This document shows positions 26,755 through 35,881 of a DNA stretch of 64,000 nucleotides, piece after piece (position 1 is the first letter of the stretch; each line of letters starts with the position of its first letter). The stretch is from positions 124,001 through 188,000 of the forward strand of contig CALWVN010000002.1 of assembly GCA_944384995.1 (NCBI GenBank), read 5' to 3'. The notes below the pieces were generated by a model. It saw only the letters and a program-made list of their open reading frames with translations, was not told the DNA's origin and did not search any database. Origin of the DNA: an uncultured Clostridia bacterium. Its GTDB lineage: Bacteria; Bacillota; Clostridia; Oscillospirales; Acutalibacteraceae. The translations under genes and the position numbers were made by a program.

Positions 26755-28956
26755 TCAGAAACCGGCGGAAGCGTTTAGCTTCAAGTCCATCAGTGCAAGG
26801 TCGAATCCATCCACCGCGCCGTCGCCGTTTAAGTCCGCAGCTTTGTATTGCGCTTCGGTGAGCTGTAAAGAGCCAACGCAGGCGCTTGCGAGCAGCGCGT
26901 AGTCGGCGAGCGCTAAAATGCCGTCGCCGCTGACGTCCCCGGGCAAAACCGCATCGGGCAGGGGAGGCGCCTCTGTGATTTCAAACGTCAGCGCAAGCTC
27001 GCCTGTGAAGTTGCCGATGCCCGTAACGGTCACATGTGCAGTACCGGGCGTGATGTTGTCGGAATACGCCAACAGGTAGTCCGTGCCGAGCTCCAGAATA
27101 TAGTCGCCTAAAGTCAGCGCCACGGCGGGTTCGCACGGTGCGTCGGCGGCAGTCTGTGCCGCAATGCCGCCGCACTCTACGCCGTCGGAAAGGTCACGCT
27201 GCGTGATCGCGAATTTGCCGATGCTTGCGAACATGCTGTATGCGCCCTTGCCGAGCACCGTCACGCTTGCAGTCCCCGCGTTGACGTTGTCCTTGTAATA
27301 CACGTCGAAATCCGTACCTTGGGTCAGAGCTTTGCCGCTTGCTTTTACGGTCAGCTCCGGCTCGATCGACGCACCTGTAAAGGTCTGATTCTCGATGGGT
27401 GAGAGCACGAGGGTCGTGACGGGGATGCTGTTCGCTTTGGCATATTGATATGCGTAGCACGTCTCGCTCGGGCAGACGATCGTCACGTTGTCGCTGCCGT
27501 CAAACGCCGTGTCGTCGATTTCCTCCACCGCGTCGGAGATATAAACCGTCTCCAAAGCGTCGCAGTCCGCAAAGGCATAGGCCTCCACGCTTTCTACAGC
27601 GCTGCCCAGCAGCGCGGTCGAAAGGGAATCGGTATTTTGAAACGCCTGTACCGAAACGGTCGCCGCGGCGCTGTCGTCATCACGATAGACGACTTCTTCG
27701 AGATTCGTACAGTCGTCAAACGCACTGCTGTCTATTGCCGCAACATTCGTCAGATCGATGGAGGTGAGCGACGTGCAGCCCGCGAAAACAAGCGCGGAAA
27801 GGTATTCGATCTTGCCGAACGTCACGTTTTGCAGGGCTTCACAGTCCTGAAAGCACGCTTTCGGCAGTTCGGTGTAGACCGAGCCGCGGTCAAAGCCGAC
27901 CGTGGTGAGGCTGCGGCAGTGCCAAAACGCCTTTTCCCCGATGGAGGTCACGCTTTTCGGAATAAAAATGCTTGTGATGCCGGTATTGTAAAATGCAGCT
28001 TTGCCGATCTCCGCAACGTTTGCGGAAAGCACAACGTTTTCAAGCTGTAAAGCTGCACCGAAATCGATCCAGCCCTCCGGCAGCAGATCATTGTCCATCG
28101 GATCCAGCTCGCCGAACAAGCGGATGGAGATATTCGGCAGATGCAGCCCGCCGAATGCATCGTAAAACCGTTCGACCGTCGAGGGCATGATGTAGATGCT
28201 CGCTGCCTTGCCCGCCGGGTAGCAGTAAAGCTCCGTCATATCGCGGCTGAACAGCACCCCGCCCCAGGCGCGGTAATACGGATTGGCGCTGTCTACGGTG
28301 ATGCGTTTTAAGCTGTTGCAGTTGGGCGCAATGTTTTTCTGCTGCGCGGTCGTCTCATAAGGATCGATCAGAAAGCTTACGTCAAAGCCAAAATTTTCAG
28401 AAAGGTCAAATCCTACGTTTTTGAACGCCGTGATCCAAGGCTCAGCGCTCTGCGTGCGCACGGGTCCTACGTTTTTGCCTAAGTGCAGGGCGGAAAGATT
28501 CGTCATGCCGAAAGCGGCGGCGCCGATCTCCGTTACGCTTTGGGGCAGTATCAGTTCACCTGAAAGCGCTGTGTCCACAAAGGCGTATGCGCCGATATAG
28601 GTCAGATCCTGCAGATCGGCTATGTTGATCTCCGAGAGCGCTTCACAGGCGAAGAATGCCATCATGTTGATGGTTTCGACCGTTTCGGGCAGCGTCACTG
28701 ATTGCAGCTTTGCCTTATAGGAAAACGCGCCGGGTGCGATCTCGGTGACGGGATAGCCGTCGATAGAAGCGGGCACGGTGACCTGCGTATCGTCTCCCGT
28801 GTATTGCGTGATCGTAATCTCGCCGCCCTGCGCGGTGTATACCAGCCCGTCGGCGGTCTCTAAGGCGAAGGATGCCACGGGGAATGCCGTGATGCACAGA
28901 ACTGCGGCAAGCAGGAGCACGGCTGCTTTTTGCCAGACATGGGTTTTGCGTTTCAT
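26755..28956 (-). CDS. Secreted leucine-rich repeat (BspA-like) protein with dockerin
   Basis: The 733-residue protein has a signal peptide (about residues 1-31), then BspA/LRR_5-type repeats with the pattern ITxIGxxAFxxCxxLxxVxLPxSVxxI over about 45-510. Two repeated beta segments (about 515-665) of the type DYLLAYSDNITPGTAHVTVTGIG follow. The C-terminus is a type I dockerin with two Ca-binding loops (GDVSGDGILALADYALL and ADLNGDGAVDGFDLALM). A dockerin binds a cohesin on another protein, which is not in this window. It is the third gene of a sigma factor operon. Confidence 0.85.
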   Translation of the reverse strand: MKRKTHVWQKAAVLLLAAVLCITAFPVASFALETADGLVYTAQGGEITITQYTGDDTQVTVPASIDGYPVTEIAPGAFSYKAKLQSVTLPETVETINMMAFFACEALSEINIADLQDLTYIGAYAFVDTALSGELILPQSVTEIGAAAFGMTNLSALHLGKNVGPVRTQSAEPWITAFKNVGFDLSENFGFDVSFLIDPYETTAQQKNIAPNCNSLKRITVDSANPYYRAWGGVLFSRDMTELYCYPAGKAASIYIMPSTVERFYDAFGGLHLPNISIRLFGELDPMDNDLLPEGWIDFGAALQLENVVLSANVAEIGKAAFYNTGITSIFIPKSVTSIGEKAFWHCRSLTTVGFDRGSVYTELPKACFQDCEALQNVTFGKIEYLSALVFAGCTSLTSIDLTNVAAIDSSAFDDCTNLEEVVYRDDDSAAATVSVQAFQNTDSLSTALLGSAVESVEAYAFADCDALETVYISDAVEEIDDTAFDGSDNVTIVCPSETCYAYQYAKANSIPVTTLVLSPIENQTFTGASIEPELTVKASGKALTQGTDFDVYYKDNVNAGTASVTVLGKGAYSMFASIGKFAITQRDLSDGVECGGIAAQTAADAPCEPAVALTLGDYILELGTDYLLAYSDNITPGTAHVTVTGIGNFTGELALTFEITEAPPLPDAVLPGDVSGDGILALADYALLASACVGSLQLTEAQYKAADLNGDGAVDGFDLALMDLKLNASAGF

Positions 28957-28957
28957 A

Positions 28958-30013
28958 TTATTGTACCTCCTGCGTCAGGATAAAGGAAAATGCGCGTTCG
29001 CGGTAGCTTACGGTCACAAGCGCCTTATTTTCCAAGTCCATAAAATTGCGTTCTATCATGATCTCGTATTCCTCAGGCGTGAGCGTGCGCTCGCTGCCGT
29101 CGGAATACACCGCCTTGACCGTCATGCCGGACAGATCGATGTCCTCAAAAGACGGCACGGTAAAGGTGTAATCCGGCGGGAATACGCCATAGATCGAGTT
29201 GAGGATCACGCTTTCGGGCACGGCGTTCACCGTGACGCCGTAGCTGAAGGAAAGCCCTTCGTAAAATACGGTGACGGTGTATTTGCCCGGATCCTGTGAA
29301 AAGCCGCTTCCCGTTTGCACCGTGCAGTTTGCCAACGGTATCTCCCGTTCGCTGCCGTCCGAGTAGACGACCATGACGCGAATACCTGTCGTGTCGAGCT
29401 TTTCGCCGACCAGGTATTCGGTTTTAAGCGTGTCGGGGAAAACGCCGTATATGCGCACGGGCTCAATTTTCGCTTCTTTTCCCGTCGCTTTTTGTGCTGC
29501 GCGGGTCGCAGGTTCGGCGGGGTCGCTCGGCGTTTGTGTAACGGGTTCGGTCACAGCAGGCTGTGTTTCCGCCGGTTCTTCGGGCTCCGGCGCGGGCAGC
29601 GTGGTTTCCTCCCTGCCGAACAGTGCTGCGATCTTTTCGGAAACGCTGCGGGTGATGCGTTCCCCGGTCGCCGTTTGCGAAGCGGCAGTGCCTGCGGCGA
29701 CCAGCAGCACGGCGCAGGCGCACGCGACATACAGTGCGCGGCGACGGCGGTTGCCGTAGGCGGAACGCGCGCAGATTTTTCGGCGCAGTTTTTCGCAGCT
29801 TTGGAGCGTTTGCAGGATCGCGGGCGCCGGATCTTCCGCCTGCAAAAACAGCAGCGCGTCGGCACAGGCGTCGATCAGCGTGACGTCCATCTCGTCGCCG
29901 CGTTCGAGCTCGGCGTCCATGACCTCGGTCAACAGACAGCGGCATTCCGCAAGAAAGCCGTGCTCATCCCACAGATCGCGTAAAACTTCATCGGTTATAA
30001 TGAGAGATTGCAA
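28958..30013 (-). CDS. Probable membrane anti-sigma factor with Ig-like domains
   Basis: Start TTG at 30011-30013 is inferred from GGAGGG seven bases upstream and gives 351 residues. A longer open frame lies inside the sigma gene. Residues 1-95 are helical and should be cytoplasmic; one membrane segment lies at about 95-118 (LYVACACAVLLVAAG). A Pro/Thr/Glu-rich linker and two Big_3/Big_4 Ig-like domains with YSDGSE follow outside. Position 14 bases after an ECF sigma gene suggests an anti-sigma factor, although the N-terminal part has no clear zinc-binding anti-sigma motif. Confidence 0.6.
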   Translation of the reverse strand: MQSLIITDEVLRDLWDEHGFLAECRCLLTEVMDAELERGDEMDVTLIDACADALLFLQAEDPAPAILQTLQSCEKLRRKICARSAYGNRRRRALYVACACAVLLVAAGTAASQTATGERITRSVSEKIAALFGREETTLPAPEPEEPAETQPAVTEPVTQTPSDPAEPATRAAQKATGKEAKIEPVRIYGVFPDTLKTEYLVGEKLDTTGIRVMVVYSDGSEREIPLANCTVQTGSGFSQDPGKYTVTVFYEGLSFSYGVTVNAVPESVILNSIYGVFPPDYTFTVPSFEDIDLSGMTVKAVYSDGSERTLTPEEYEIMIERNFMDLENKALVTVSYRERAFSFILTQEVQ

Positions 30014-30026
30014 ATCAAGTCCCTCC

Positions 30027-30566
30027 TTACGTTTGGTCTTGTAAAACTTGCGACAGCCTTTCCCGAACGGCGGCGCGCAGCCGCGAGGTGCGCTTGGCAG
30101 CGGCAGCCGGCGTGATGTCCAAAAGCTCTGCGATCTCACGCAGACTTCGCTTTTCCATGTATTTGAGACGGTAAAGCGTCTGCTCGCTTTCGGAAAGGTT
30201 TTCTAAAAGCGCCCGGGCGCACGCCTCGTAGTCCGGCTCATGTTCCGAAAAGGGGCTTGGCTGCGCGGCGGCAAGGTTTTCCGCGTCCTCAAGCGACACA
30301 TGCCGCTTTTGTTCGCGTGCGTAGCGTGCAACTGCCTGCTTCAGGAAGTTGTCGGTCGTGCGGTACAGAAAGGCGCGCGGATTTCGGATCTCTTCGCCAT
30401 TCAGCAGCTTGTTGTAGAAGACCAGAAAAGCCTCCTGCACACAGTCATCCGCCTGTATGCGCGCGTCGCCCATGCGTGCCGCACAGTATTTGATCAAAGA
30501 AAGATAGCAGGCTTCATAGGCTTCGGTAAACCCTTTATCCGCCCGTCGTTTTGCAGCGCTGTTCAA
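30027..30566 (-). CDS. ECF-type RNA polymerase sigma factor
   Basis: The 179-residue protein has sigma region 2 (YLSLIKYCAARMGDARIQADDCVQEAFLVFYNKL, about residues 20-58) and region 4 (LSESEQTLYRLKYMEKRSLREIAELLDIT, about 125-155) with a helix-turn-helix. No region 3 is present, typical of ECF sigma factors. The start seems to be TTG at 30564-30566, 12 bases after GGGGG. It heads an operon with a putative anti-sigma factor and a secreted LRR-dockerin protein, so it probably controls surface-protein expression. Confidence 0.85.
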   Translation of the reverse strand: MNSAAKRRADKGFTEAYEACYLSLIKYCAARMGDARIQADDCVQEAFLVFYNKLLNGEEIRNPRAFLYRTTDNFLKQAVARYAREQKRHVSLEDAENLAAAQPSPFSEHEPDYEACARALLENLSESEQTLYRLKYMEKRSLREIAELLDITPAAAAKRTSRLRAAVRERLSQVLQDQT

Positions 30567-30626
30567 ACCGAAAGTCCGCCCCCTTTCATTCGGTAGTCAG
30601 GGAAAATACAAAAAATGACAAAAAAA

Positions 30627-30834
30627 GACGCCGCAGGGCGCCTGAGTGTGTCAAAAAAGTGCCTTTTGCTCCCCTTGTCAGGGGAGCTGTCGAGCGAAGC
30701 GAGACTGAGGGGTAGTCAAAAACCTTGATATTCCAAGGGTTCTCTCCCTCCGGCACGCGCGAAGCGCGTGCCACCTCCCTCGTCAGAGGGAGGAAAAAGA
30801 CTTCTTTGACAGTCTGAGACGCCGCAGGGCGCCT
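30627..30834. repeat. Intergenic multi-hairpin element bounded by 17-base direct repeats
   Basis: GACGCCGCAGGGCGCCT occurs at 30627-30643 and again at 30818-30834. Between them lie three strong hairpins: 30668-30687 (GCTCCCC/GGGGAGC), 30752-30772 (9-base stem with a GAA loop) and 30774-30793 (CCTCCCT/AGGGAGG). No open reading frame is plausible. Elements of this look are widespread between genes in gut Firmicutes. The left repeat with its T-run can also end - strand transcription from recO. Confidence 0.65.
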
Positions 30835-30853
30835 TTTTGCTTTCTGTGCGTAG

Positions 30854-31597
30854 TTACAGCTTACGCACGGAATTGTAAAATTCCAAGGTTTTTAAACGGC
30901 GTTCCACGCGGCTTCGCAAGTAGGCTTCCGTTACATAGGCAAGCTCTTCGGTAACGGTGTCGCTTGTCCGGAAGGCATACAGCTTTTGAAAATCCGAAAA
31001 CACGATGTGCCGCATGGCGTTGACGACGCCTAAAGAGAGCGCAAACGGCGCCGTGGCGGGCGCGCAGTTGTCGCAGTATAAAAGCCCCTCCGAAATGTCA
31101 AAATACATAGGATCGGATTCAAAACAACCGCATTTTTCGCAGGCAACGAGGTTCGGCGCATAACCGCCCAAAGTCAGCAGCCGCAGCTCCGTAAGTGCCT
31201 TGAGCATTTCGGGCGGCCGTTTGCCGTTTGCAAGCATATAAAGCGAATTCAAAAGCAGCCGCAGGTTGTCGCGTGCATTTTCTTCTTCGGGCGAAAAAAT
31301 AAGCCCGAGCTCGAGAAAATATTCTCCGAGCGCAAGCTTTTCCAGATCGTCACGCAGCCCGAAAAACATTTCCAAAGCCTCGGCTTCGTCGATTATGTAG
31401 CTGTCCTTGCCCGAATAGAGCGACAGCCGCGCGTAGCAGAATTTGGTGGTCGCCGCCTGTTTTTTGCTCTTGACGGATTTCGCCCCGCGCACGAACGCGC
31501 GCAGCACGCCGCGCTCTTCGGTGAGCACGGTCACCAGCTTGTCTCGCTCACCGATATTCTGTTCTTTGAGGATCAGTCCCTTGGTCGTCAGGTTCAT
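30854..31597 (-). CDS. recO: DNA repair protein RecO
   Basis: RecO anneals SSB-coated single strands and loads RecA in the RecFOR pathway. The 247-residue protein has the N-terminal OB fold (TTKGLILKEQNIGERDKLVTVLTEERG), a helical middle and a four-Cys zinc site (CEKCG...CDNC, about residues 160-182). It lies at the end of the era operon, as in Bacillus. Its 5' end overlaps the small upstream gene by 50 bases. Confidence 0.93.
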   Translation of the reverse strand: MNLTTKGLILKEQNIGERDKLVTVLTEERGVLRAFVRGAKSVKSKKQAATTKFCYARLSLYSGKDSYIIDEAEALEMFFGLRDDLEKLALGEYFLELGLIFSPEEENARDNLRLLLNSLYMLANGKRPPEMLKALTELRLLTLGGYAPNLVACEKCGCFESDPMYFDISEGLLYCDNCAPATAPFALSLGVVNAMRHIVFSDFQKLYAFRTSDTVTEELAYVTEAYLRSRVERRLKTLEFYNSVRKL

Positions 31598-31709
31598 CCA
31601 ATTCGTCCTCGCCGCAGCGGTTTTGAAATTCCGGACGATTTTTGCAATACGCCAAATAGTCCTGAATGCTGCCGCTTTTCATAAAAATATCCCAATACGT
31701 TTGTCCCAT
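31548..31709 (-). CDS. YqzL-like small protein
   Basis: The 53-residue frame starting at the ATG at 31707-31709 reads MGQTYWDIFMKSGSIQDYLAY, which resembles Bacillus YqzL, a protein of about 47 residues encoded between era and recO. Gene order supports the call. The C-terminal 16 residues overlap recO and are highly charged (EDELDEPDD). The ribosome site is weak (GCGGTG). Function is unknown. Confidence 0.5.
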   Translation of the reverse strand: MGQTYWDIFMKSGSIQDYLAYCKNRPEFQNRCGEDELDEPDDQGTDPQRTEYR

Positions 31710-31774
31710 GCCGCACACCGCTTTCGGAAGGTTTGTACTTTTACCTTCCCCCGCGGCGGCGGACAAAATACCTG

Positions 31775-32677
31775 TTAATCTAATCCAAAATTGTGTATAA
31801 GTCCCTCGCGGTTGCGCCAGTCGGGCTTCACCTTGACGCGGCACTGCAAATTGACCTTGCAGTCAAAAAAGCGCTCCATATCCTGCCGCGCAAAGGTGGC
31901 GATTTTTTTGAGCATCCCGCCGCCCTTGCCGATGATGATGCCCTTGTGCGACTCTTTTTCGCAGTAAATGACCGCGTCTATGTCGAGGATCGGCGCGTCC
32001 TCGCGCTCGCGCATGCGCTCAATGGAAACGGCGGTGCCGTGCGGGACCTCCCGCTTTAAGAGCCGCAGCATTTTTTCGCGTATCATTTCGGCGGCAAGCA
32101 CGCGTTCGGGTTGGTCGGTCAGCGTGTCGTCGGGGAAAAAGTGCGCGCTCTCATACGCGCAGGCTTTCAGTTCGTCGAGCAGCGCATCCATGCCGTTGCC
32201 GTCTTTTGCCGAGACGGGGATGACGCTTTTGAAATCGGCAAGCCCTGCGAGATACGCAATGCGTGCGGCAAGCACGGATTTGTCCGCGAGCAGGTCGATT
32301 TTGTTGATGGCAAGCAGCACGGGCACTTTCGCCGCGCGGATTTTTCCCAAAAGCTGCGTTTCCGCCTCATTTAATTCCCTGCCCTCGGCTTCACAGACAA
32401 ACAGGCAGGCGTCCACGCCGGAAATGCTGTCAGAGACTGCCTGCACCATTTTTTCGCCGAGCTTCGTGCGCGGACGGTGAAAGCCGGGCGTGTCGGTGAA
32501 CACAAGCTGCACGTTGTCCTCGGTCGTTAAGACCCCCATAATGCGCGTGCGCGTGGTCTGGGGCTTGTCCGATACAATGGCGATCTTTGTGCCGAGCAGA
32601 CGGTTTAAGATCGAGGATTTCCCGACGTTTGCCTTGCCGACAATGGCAATAAAGGCGGTTTTCGGCGGGTGGCTCAT
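31775..32677 (-). CDS. era: GTPase Era
   Basis: Era is a ribosome-assembly GTPase that binds the 3' end of 16S rRNA. The 300-residue protein has G1 GKANVGKSS (Lys20), G3 DTPG, G4 NKID and G5 SAK motifs, followed by a KH domain with GKGGGMLKKIA near residues 245-265. The start overlaps the dgkA stop (ATGA), so both are coupled. Confidence 0.96.
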   Translation of the reverse strand: MSHPPKTAFIAIVGKANVGKSSILNRLLGTKIAIVSDKPQTTRTRIMGVLTTEDNVQLVFTDTPGFHRPRTKLGEKMVQAVSDSISGVDACLFVCEAEGRELNEAETQLLGKIRAAKVPVLLAINKIDLLADKSVLAARIAYLAGLADFKSVIPVSAKDGNGMDALLDELKACAYESAHFFPDDTLTDQPERVLAAEMIREKMLRLLKREVPHGTAVSIERMREREDAPILDIDAVIYCEKESHKGIIIGKGGGMLKKIATFARQDMERFFDCKVNLQCRVKVKPDWRNREGLIHNFGLD

Positions 32678-33168
32678 AAGCGGTTTTCCTCCTTGCCGGT
32701 TTTACTGCGTTTGCCGAAGCCCTTAAAAATAAAGACGGTCGCGGCGGCAATGGAAAGGATCAGAATCAAAAGCATCGACGGCTTTTCAAGGTAGTAGCGG
32801 AACAGCGCCTCGAAAGCAGCCCGCTGCCCGAGCACCGCGATGCCGACCGCCACGGCAAAAATCGCACAGCAAAGCACTGCGCCCGCGGCGGTGTCCTTGG
32901 CGATCTTCGCGTTTTCACGGTAGGTGTCCGCGGCAAGATCGACCGTGCGTTCCACAGCGGTGTTGACAAGCTCCGCCGCGACGACCAGCGCATTTGCCAA
33001 AAACAAAAGCGCAAACTGTGTGCGGGTCACTTCAAAAAAGTCATATACCGCTAAAAACGTATACATATAGACCATGCATACGAAATGGATGCGCATATTG
33101 CGTTCGTGCACGAGCGCATAGCTGATACCGCGAAACGCATAGCTAAAGCTTTTAATAAGACTTTTCAT
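32674..33168 (-). CDS. dgkA: Diacylglycerol/undecaprenol kinase DgkA
   Basis: The Gram-positive enzyme phosphorylates undecaprenol for cell-wall recycling. The 164-residue protein shows three membrane helices and the family signature VAAELVNTAVERTVDLAAD followed by KIAKDTAAGAVL. The N-terminal LVHERNMRIHF is also typical. A C-terminal extra helix and Lys-rich tail make it a little longer than usual. It sits between ybeY and era as in Bacillus; a cytidine deaminase gene, sometimes found there, is absent. Confidence 0.9.
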   Translation of the reverse strand: MKSLIKSFSYAFRGISYALVHERNMRIHFVCMVYMYTFLAVYDFFEVTRTQFALLFLANALVVAAELVNTAVERTVDLAADTYRENAKIAKDTAAGAVLCCAIFAVAVGIAVLGQRAAFEALFRYYLEKPSMLLILILSIAAATVFIFKGFGKRSKTGKEENRL

Positions 33169-33171
33169 GCT

Positions 33172-33678
33172 TTACTCGCCGTCAAAGTAGTAGCTGCCGT
33201 TGCGCTTAAGCCCCAGCTGCGTGAGCACGGCTTCCTCTTTTTCCCGCATATGTACGGCTTCCAGTCCGCCGTTCACATGGTCGTAGCCGAGCAGGTGCAG
33301 CATGGAATGCACGGTCAAAAACGCGACCTCGCGCTGTAAGGGATGCCCGTATTCCTCCGCCTGACGGACGGCGGTCTCCATAGAGATCACGATATCGCCG
33401 AGGATTTTCGCGCCCGTTTCGGGATTGACATCGTACTTGCCGTTCTCCCCCAGCGGGAACGACAGCACGTCGGTGGACTTGTCAATATCACGGTGTTTTT
33501 TGTTGAGCTCCTTAATCTGCTCGTCATCTACAAAGGTCACACTGATCTCCGCCGAGCCCTCAAAATTCTCCTGCACGAGCACGGCGTGACAGCAGCGGCG
33601 TACAAGCATGCGCACGCCGGTCGGGATCTTAACGGCTTTCTGGTTGTTGGAAATGATCACTTTGATTTTGTCGGTCAT
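33172..33678 (-). CDS. ybeY: Endoribonuclease YbeY
   Basis: YbeY takes part in 16S rRNA 3' maturation and ribosome quality control. The 168-residue protein contains the zinc site HSMLHLLGYDH (H-x3-H-x5-H) and upstream DVLSFPLGE and GDIVIS motifs. The start overlaps the phoH stop by four bases and the stop lies three bases before dgkA. Confidence 0.95.
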   Translation of the reverse strand: MTDKIKVIISNNQKAVKIPTGVRMLVRRCCHAVLVQENFEGSAEISVTFVDDEQIKELNKKHRDIDKSTDVLSFPLGENGKYDVNPETGAKILGDIVISMETAVRQAEEYGHPLQREVAFLTVHSMLHLLGYDHVNGGLEAVHMREKEEAVLTQLGLKRNGSYYFDGE

Positions 33679-34637
33679 TTTTTTCGAGCCTCCTCGCTTT
33701 TCTCATAGGCTTTGATGATGTCCTGCACAAGTCTGTGCCGCACCACGTCCTTTTCCGTGAAGCGGCAGACGGAAATATCCGGGATGTTTTTTAAAATCCG
33801 CATCGCCTGCAAAAGCCCGGACTTTTTGCCGTCCGGCAGGTCGATCTGCGTTACGTCGCCCGTGACGACCATTTTGGAATTGAACCCTAAGCGCGTTAAA
33901 AACATCTTCATCTGCTCGCGCGTGGTATTCTGTGCTTCGTCCAGGATGATGAAGCTGTCGTCGAGCGTGCGCCCGCGCATATATGCAAGCGGTGCGACCT
34001 CAATGCTGCCGCGCTCCTGATAGCGCTGGAACGTCTCGGCGCCGAGCATATCGAACAACGCGTCGTAAAGCGGCCGCAGATACGGGTCTACCTTTTGCTG
34101 CAAATCGCCGGGCAGGAAGCCAAGCTTTTCGCCAGCCTCCACTGCGGGACGCGTTAAGATGATGCGGTTGATCTCCTTCGCGCGAAACGCCGTGACCGCC
34201 ATGGCAACGGCAAGGTACGTTTTGCCCGTGCCTGCAGGCCCTGCGCCAAGTGTGATGGTGTTTTGACGGATCGCCTCCACATAGCGCTTCTGCCCGAGCG
34301 TTTTCGGTTTGACGGGTTTTCCCTTGGCGGTGATGCAGATGCAGTCTCCGACCATGTCGGAGAGCTTGTCCTCCGCGCCTTCGTTGACAAGCGAGAGCAC
34401 ATAGCGCACATTTTGCTCGGAAAGCGATTCGCCCTTGTTGATCAGTGTCAAAAGCCCTTCCACGGCGCGCGTCGCCTTGGCGACGTTTTCCGCTTCACCG
34501 CTGATCTTGATATCCGACCCGCGGCTGATGACACGCACGGAAAACGCCTCTTCGATCTGACGGATGTTCTCGTCAAAGCTGCCGAACAGACTGACGGCGT
34601 GCTCCATACGGTCCACGTTGATAACCTGCTCGAACAA
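33675..34637 (-). CDS. PhoH family ATPase
   Basis: The 320-residue protein has an N-terminal KH-like part (about residues 15-75) and the PhoH ATPase domain with Walker A GPAGTGKTYLAVA, Walker B DDSFIILDEAQNTT and VVTGDVTQIDLP. PhoH-like proteins are RNA-linked ATPases or helicases whose role is not settled; the pairing with ybeY suggests RNA metabolism. In Bacillus a yqfF (PgpH) gene lies between phoH and ybeY, and it is missing here. Confidence 0.92.
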   Translation of the reverse strand: MFEQVINVDRMEHAVSLFGSFDENIRQIEEAFSVRVISRGSDIKISGEAENVAKATRAVEGLLTLINKGESLSEQNVRYVLSLVNEGAEDKLSDMVGDCICITAKGKPVKPKTLGQKRYVEAIRQNTITLGAGPAGTGKTYLAVAMAVTAFRAKEINRIILTRPAVEAGEKLGFLPGDLQQKVDPYLRPLYDALFDMLGAETFQRYQERGSIEVAPLAYMRGRTLDDSFIILDEAQNTTREQMKMFLTRLGFNSKMVVTGDVTQIDLPDGKKSGLLQAMRILKNIPDISVCRFTEKDVVRHRLVQDIIKAYEKSEEARKK

Positions 34638-34698
34638 AGAATCCCTCCCAAACGGAAATTATAGTAATATTGAATATATTATAACATATATTTTGTGA

Positions 34699-35871
34699 TT
34701 AGTCACTAATTTTTTCAACAAAAATCTGCTGATTTATCCCGATTTCTTTTTCACACAGCACGGTCCCCGAAATATAGGGATCTTCGGCTTCGAAATCGAA
34801 CGTCAAATGCGTCTGCAAAATGACGCTGTCCGTCCAAAGCTCGGCGAAACGGGCGGCAAAGCGGGCGGCGGCAAAGCGGGCGCGATCCGTCTTATTTTCA
34901 AGCGTATATTCTGTATTGTATACCTCTGCACGCTCCCGCAGGACGCCTACGGGCAGCGCCAGCTCATCGTTTGAAAGGTAGCGTTCCACTGTGTAGGCCT
35001 GCTCGCCCGGGGAAAAGCCCAGCGGGATACGCAATCCGAAAAAAAACAGACTGTAGCGCGTGGCGCTCGCGGAAAGGCGCAGAAACGGTGCGTCGGGGCA
35101 GGAAAAGGACATATTCTCCGCAACTTCGGCATAGACATTGCCCTGCGCACCGTGCAGCGTCTGCGAGCCGTCGGCATTTTCGACCACGCCGGAAATCAGC
35201 AGATCACCCTGCACCACGCCCGACCCCGGTTCCGCTGCCGCCGTGCCGGAGTAGACTTCGATTTTCGTGAGCACGCCGTCCGCGCCGGCTATGATGTTGG
35301 AGGGGGTCTGCGTGTCTAAGATCTCGGGCGCAGGCGTGCTTTCGCGCACCTCGATCACCGCGCGGCAGTTGTCGATGTTGACTGCCGCCCAGGAAAGGCC
35401 GTCCACATTGTCCAAAAGCGCCTCTGCAAGCGCCGCCGTGTCCAGATCGCTGCGCTTTGCGCCCACGCGCACGCCGAGCTCTTCAGCGGCGGCAAGGATC
35501 GTTTCCGCAGGGATTTCCGCATTGCCCGTAACACTGACGGTCCAAATGCGCACCGACAGGCAAGCGATGACTACCGCTGCTGCCAAAAGCCCTGCGATAA
35601 GACCTGCGCGTCGGCGGTGGTGCGCGCTCCAAAACGGAAGACCGCGTTTCCCCGTGATATGTACGCGTACACCGGAACGGCGCACGATCGGGCGGATGTG
35701 CTTATAGCCCCGGATGGTCGTTTTACCCGTAAGCTGTTTGTCCGCGCGGGACAGATCCCACAGCGGGATGTGCGCTTTGACGCAAAGATTGATAAAGCGT
35801 TCGGGAAACCCGCCCTCGCCCGCAAAAGAAACATAGCCGAGCAGCCAGCGAACCAGCACAACGATAAACAA
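34699..35871 (-). CDS. yqfD: Sporulation protein YqfD
   Basis: The start is TTG at 35869-35871 after AGGAGGGATCGC, giving 390 residues. The N-terminal segment LLGYVSFAGEGGFPERFINLC and a WDL-x-R region are typical of YqfD, a mother-cell protein made under SigE control. One membrane helix lies at about 90-110, followed by a domain with SVTGNAEIP and repeated beta strands, probably outside the mother-cell cytoplasm. The yqfC gene lies ten bases upstream and phoH 61 bases downstream. It shows that the host makes or recently made spores. Confidence 0.88.
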   Translation of the reverse strand: MFIVVLVRWLLGYVSFAGEGGFPERFINLCVKAHIPLWDLSRADKQLTGKTTIRGYKHIRPIVRRSGVRVHITGKRGLPFWSAHHRRRAGLIAGLLAAAVVIACLSVRIWTVSVTGNAEIPAETILAAAEELGVRVGAKRSDLDTAALAEALLDNVDGLSWAAVNIDNCRAVIEVRESTPAPEILDTQTPSNIIAGADGVLTKIEVYSGTAAAEPGSGVVQGDLLISGVVENADGSQTLHGAQGNVYAEVAENMSFSCPDAPFLRLSASATRYSLFFFGLRIPLGFSPGEQAYTVERYLSNDELALPVGVLRERAEVYNTEYTLENKTDRARFAAARFAARFAELWTDSVILQTHLTFDFEAEDPYISGTVLCEKEIGINQQIFVEKISD

Positions 35872-35881
35872 GCGATCCCTC

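Noticed and set aside
30627..30834. CRISPR array
   Set aside because: Only two copies of the 17-base repeat exist, they are 174 bases apart, and the interior is hairpin-rich rather than spacer-like.
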